DNA of 6,996 bases from Syntrophus sp034006265 (GTDB taxonomy: Bacteria > Desulfobacterota > Syntrophia > Syntrophales > Syntrophaceae), in the NCBI GenBank assembly GCA_034006265.1, contig JAVETB010000115.1:1-6996 (forward strand), in the 5' to 3' direction. Both the position numbers and the translations under genes were made by a program. Below the pieces are notes generated by a model. The model made no database searches, was not told the origin of the DNA, and worked only from the letters and a program-made list of their open reading frames with translations. Of the stretch, positions 5,660-6,996 are shown in pieces. The first letter of the stretch is position 1; each line of letters starts with the position of its first letter.

Positions 5660-6490
5660 ATGGGGCTTTGGCGTGAACGGGACGGACGGCGTCTGCATGT
5701 AAAGAGTAAACTGATGGGGGAAAGCCTCGTCAGCCGGTCGTTTATGGAGAACATGACCGTTGCTCCGCAGCGGCGGTTTTTCCCCGATGTGGACGTTATA
5801 AAAATCGGCGGACAGTCCATCTGTGATCGGGGCGTCAAGGCCCTCCCCCCCATCATCGAAGAGATCGTTGCCAACAAAAACGATCACAAGATGCTCATCA
5901 CCACGGGGGGCGGCACACGCAGCCGCCATATCTATTCCATCGGACTGGAGCTGGGCATGCCAACGGGCATTATCGCCAAGTTCGGCAGCTCGATTTCGGA
6001 ACAGAATGCTCTGCTGGTGTCGACCATGCTGTCCTCCTCGGGTGGACTCAAGATCGGCCATGATGAAGTCATTAAATTGTCAACCTATTTTGCCCAGGGT
6101 TGCATCCCGGTGATGCATGGAATGCCTCCCTACGATTATTTCGCAATTCCGGCAAAGGGATGGCGCATTCCCGTGCACCGGACGGATGTGGGAACCATTA
6201 TCCTCGCAGACTTGATCGGCGCGCGGAGTTGCATCTACATCAAGGATGAAAAGGGTCTGTACACGGATGACCCCAAAAAAAATCCCGATGCGGAATTCGT
6301 TTCTCGAATCAGCGTTTCCGAACTTCTCGCCCAGGATTTTGACGATTTGATCATTGAGAGGCCCTGCCTTGAAATTCTGCAGAACAGTGAAGTCCTCAAC
6401 AGCATCCAGATCATAAACGGTCTGGAAAAGGGCAACATTACCCGGGCCTTGAAGGGCGAACATGTGGGAACCATCATTGCCAAGGAATGA
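5660..6490 (+). CDS. mosB: Molybdenum storage protein beta-type subunit (MosB-like), probable tungsten/molybdenum store
   Basis: A 276-residue amino-acid-kinase-fold protein, close in length to the 270-residue MosB of Azotobacter vinelandii and aligning with it nearly end to end. Motifs: VIKIGGQSICDRG (46-58, nucleotide-binding glycines), TTGGGTRSRHIYSIGLELG (81-99; MosB has a GTGAGTRARHLYS form), KFGSSISEQNA (107-117), GMPPY (154-158), IPVHRTDVG (170-178), YIKDEKGLYTDDP (193-205) and ALKGEHVGTII (263-273). The characterised protein is an alpha3/beta3 cage that uses ATP to pack Mo or W as polyoxometalate clusters. The MosB-specific segments separate it from UMP kinase PyrH, which shares the fold. 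No alpha subunit lies next to it, so it may form a homo-oligomer or pair with a subunit encoded elsewhere. The start is supported by the purine run AAGGGG (from 5646). Its place behind tupABC suggests tungsten as cargo. Confidence 0.9.
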   Translation: MGLWRERDGRRLHVKSKLMGESLVSRSFMENMTVAPQRRFFPDVDVIKIGGQSICDRGVKALPPIIEEIVANKNDHKMLITTGGGTRSRHIYSIGLELGMPTGIIAKFGSSISEQNALLVSTMLSSSGGLKIGHDEVIKLSTYFAQGCIPVMHGMPPYDYFAIPAKGWRIPVHRTDVGTIILADLIGARSCIYIKDEKGLYTDDPKKNPDAEFVSRISVSELLAQDFDDLIIERPCLEILQNSEVLNSIQIINGLEKGNITRALKGEHVGTIIAKE

Positions 6491-6539
6491 AATGATGACC
6501 GCCTCCGGGGACGAATCCTGAAACGTCCTGTTCATCATT
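6491..6539 (+). terminator. Two-part inverted repeat after mosB, likely 3' end structure
   Basis: Immediately after the stop, AATGATGA (6491-6498) pairs with TCATCATT (6532-6539), and inside it GGACG (6509-6513) pairs with CGTCC (6524-6528) over a 10-base loop. An alternative register, GGAATGA (6484-6490) with TCATTCC (6535-6541), shares the outer bases. No T-tract follows, so this is a possible factor-dependent terminator or transcript-stabilising hairpin rather than a textbook intrinsic terminator. Confidence 0.4.
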
Positions 6540-6750
6540 CCGCAACCAATCCTGCGGTGAAAGCGCGAATCTCGCCGACGCTGCGGGGTGTCCCTTTTTT
6601 CCTTTTGATCCTGCCATCATGTTATTTCGGACTATCCGTCAAGAAAGTGAGCCTCCAGGTTTTAACCTCGCTCCCTGGACGGATCTCCCTTGGAAATAAT
6701 CCGACCTCTCCATGTTTCCGAAAAAATCAGACAAATATAAACAATATTTC
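6540..6750. other. Gene-free stretch with a nested inverted repeat
   Basis: No credible gene was found on either strand. A nested inverted repeat is present: ATCCG (6634-6638) with CGGAT (6680-6684), and TCCAGG (6654-6659) with CCTGGA (6674-6679). The loop contains AGGTTTTAACCT (6657-6668), itself a small palindrome. Base composition shifts to clearly AT-rich from about 6720. The structure could be a terminator-like or orphan RNA element, or chance. Confidence 0.3.
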
Positions 6751-6798
6751 TTGACAACAGATTACACTATGCTTAAATAAACATTACAATTTGTAATG
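6751..6798 (+). promoter_or_regulatory. Promoter with a 17-base palindromic operator
   Basis: TTGACA (6751-6756) is a perfect -35 element. With a 16-base spacer it is followed by TTAAAT (6773-6778), a 4/6 match to a -10 element. The predicted transcription start, near 6785, falls inside a perfect palindrome, CATTACAA (6782-6789) T TTGTAATG (6791-6798). A repressor site overlapping the start point would be the classical reading. Transcription would run rightward out of the window with a leader of at least 200 bases, and no target gene is visible. The regulator family could not be named from the motif. Confidence 0.5.
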
Positions 6799-6996
6799 AT
6801 ATCTGACCTGTTGTATGTCCTGTCATTGAAGTTATTTCTCGTCCTGCCGTCAGAATCTTCTTGAATCCGGCTTTTTGGCTTGTGCTCTACATATTTGAAA
6901 TCACGCGGTAATCTAAATTTGTTTTTATGTAAGTGAATCAGATGTGAATCTCATTGCAGTTCCAAAATAAGCTACATTATACTTGACAAGTGATTA
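6799..6996. other. AT-rich non-coding tail with a direct repeat and a second -35-like element
   Basis: No open frame worth calling was seen. A direct repeat GTGAATC occurs at 6933-6939 and 6944-6950, centred 11 bases apart, about one helical turn, which is a spacing used by activators that bind tandem sites. TTGACA (6983-6988) near the right edge could be a -35 element whose -10 lies beyond the window. The stretch therefore looks like the control region of a gene to the right. Confidence 0.3.

Noticed and set aside
5660..6490. UMP kinase PyrH or another amino-acid kinase
   Set aside because: The fold is shared, but segments such as VIKIGGQS, GGGTRSRHIYSIG, GMPPY and EHVGTII match the MosB storage subunit along its length.
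6557..6754. 65-codon GTG-started open frame after mosB
   Set aside because: It has no ribosome-binding site, no recognisable motif, low-complexity composition and covers the inverted repeat region; it looks like chance.

Overview
The window reads as a single-strand (+) block devoted to a group-6 metal oxyanion, most likely tungstate: sensing, import and intracellular storage. It is probably from a mesophilic anaerobic bacterium with moderately high GC. The protein styles suggest a sulfate-reducing or syntrophic Desulfobacterota-type lineage, where tungsten enzymes such as formate dehydrogenases and aldehyde oxidoreductases are common. The taxon is an inference from protein character and cannot be settled from the sequence alone. 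No mobile element, CRISPR array, tRNA or rRNA was seen.

Layout. Positions 1-571 hold the C-terminal part of a protein with the molybdate-binding-like periplasmic-fold domain usually fused to a helix-turn-helix regulator. A 288-base gap follows, with a hairpin and a short palindrome beside a possible -35 element. Positions 860-4518 hold a tup-type ABC transporter: a divergent TupA-like binding protein, a canonical TupA, the permease TupB (start directly abutting the tupA stop) and the ATPase TupC with a C-terminal TOBE/Mop domain (4-base overlap with tupB). After a 164-base gap containing two mutually exclusive inverted repeats comes a tight three-gene run (4683-6490): a short protein resembling only the N-terminal part of TiaS, a 73-residue protein of unknown function, and a molybdenum-storage-protein (MosB-type) subunit. 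The last 506 bases have no convincing gene. They carry a hairpin after the storage gene and an AT-rich stretch with a good -35 element followed by a perfect 17-base palindrome, likely the control region of a gene beyond the right edge.

How it may work together. Periplasmic TupA captures tungstate, TupBC imports it, and the TOBE domain of TupC may give oxyanion feedback. The MosB-like protein could bank the metal as an ATP-driven polyoxometalate cluster. The TiaS-like protein and the 73-residue protein sit between importer and store with no known role in metal storage. They are the best candidates for a previously undescribed part of the system.
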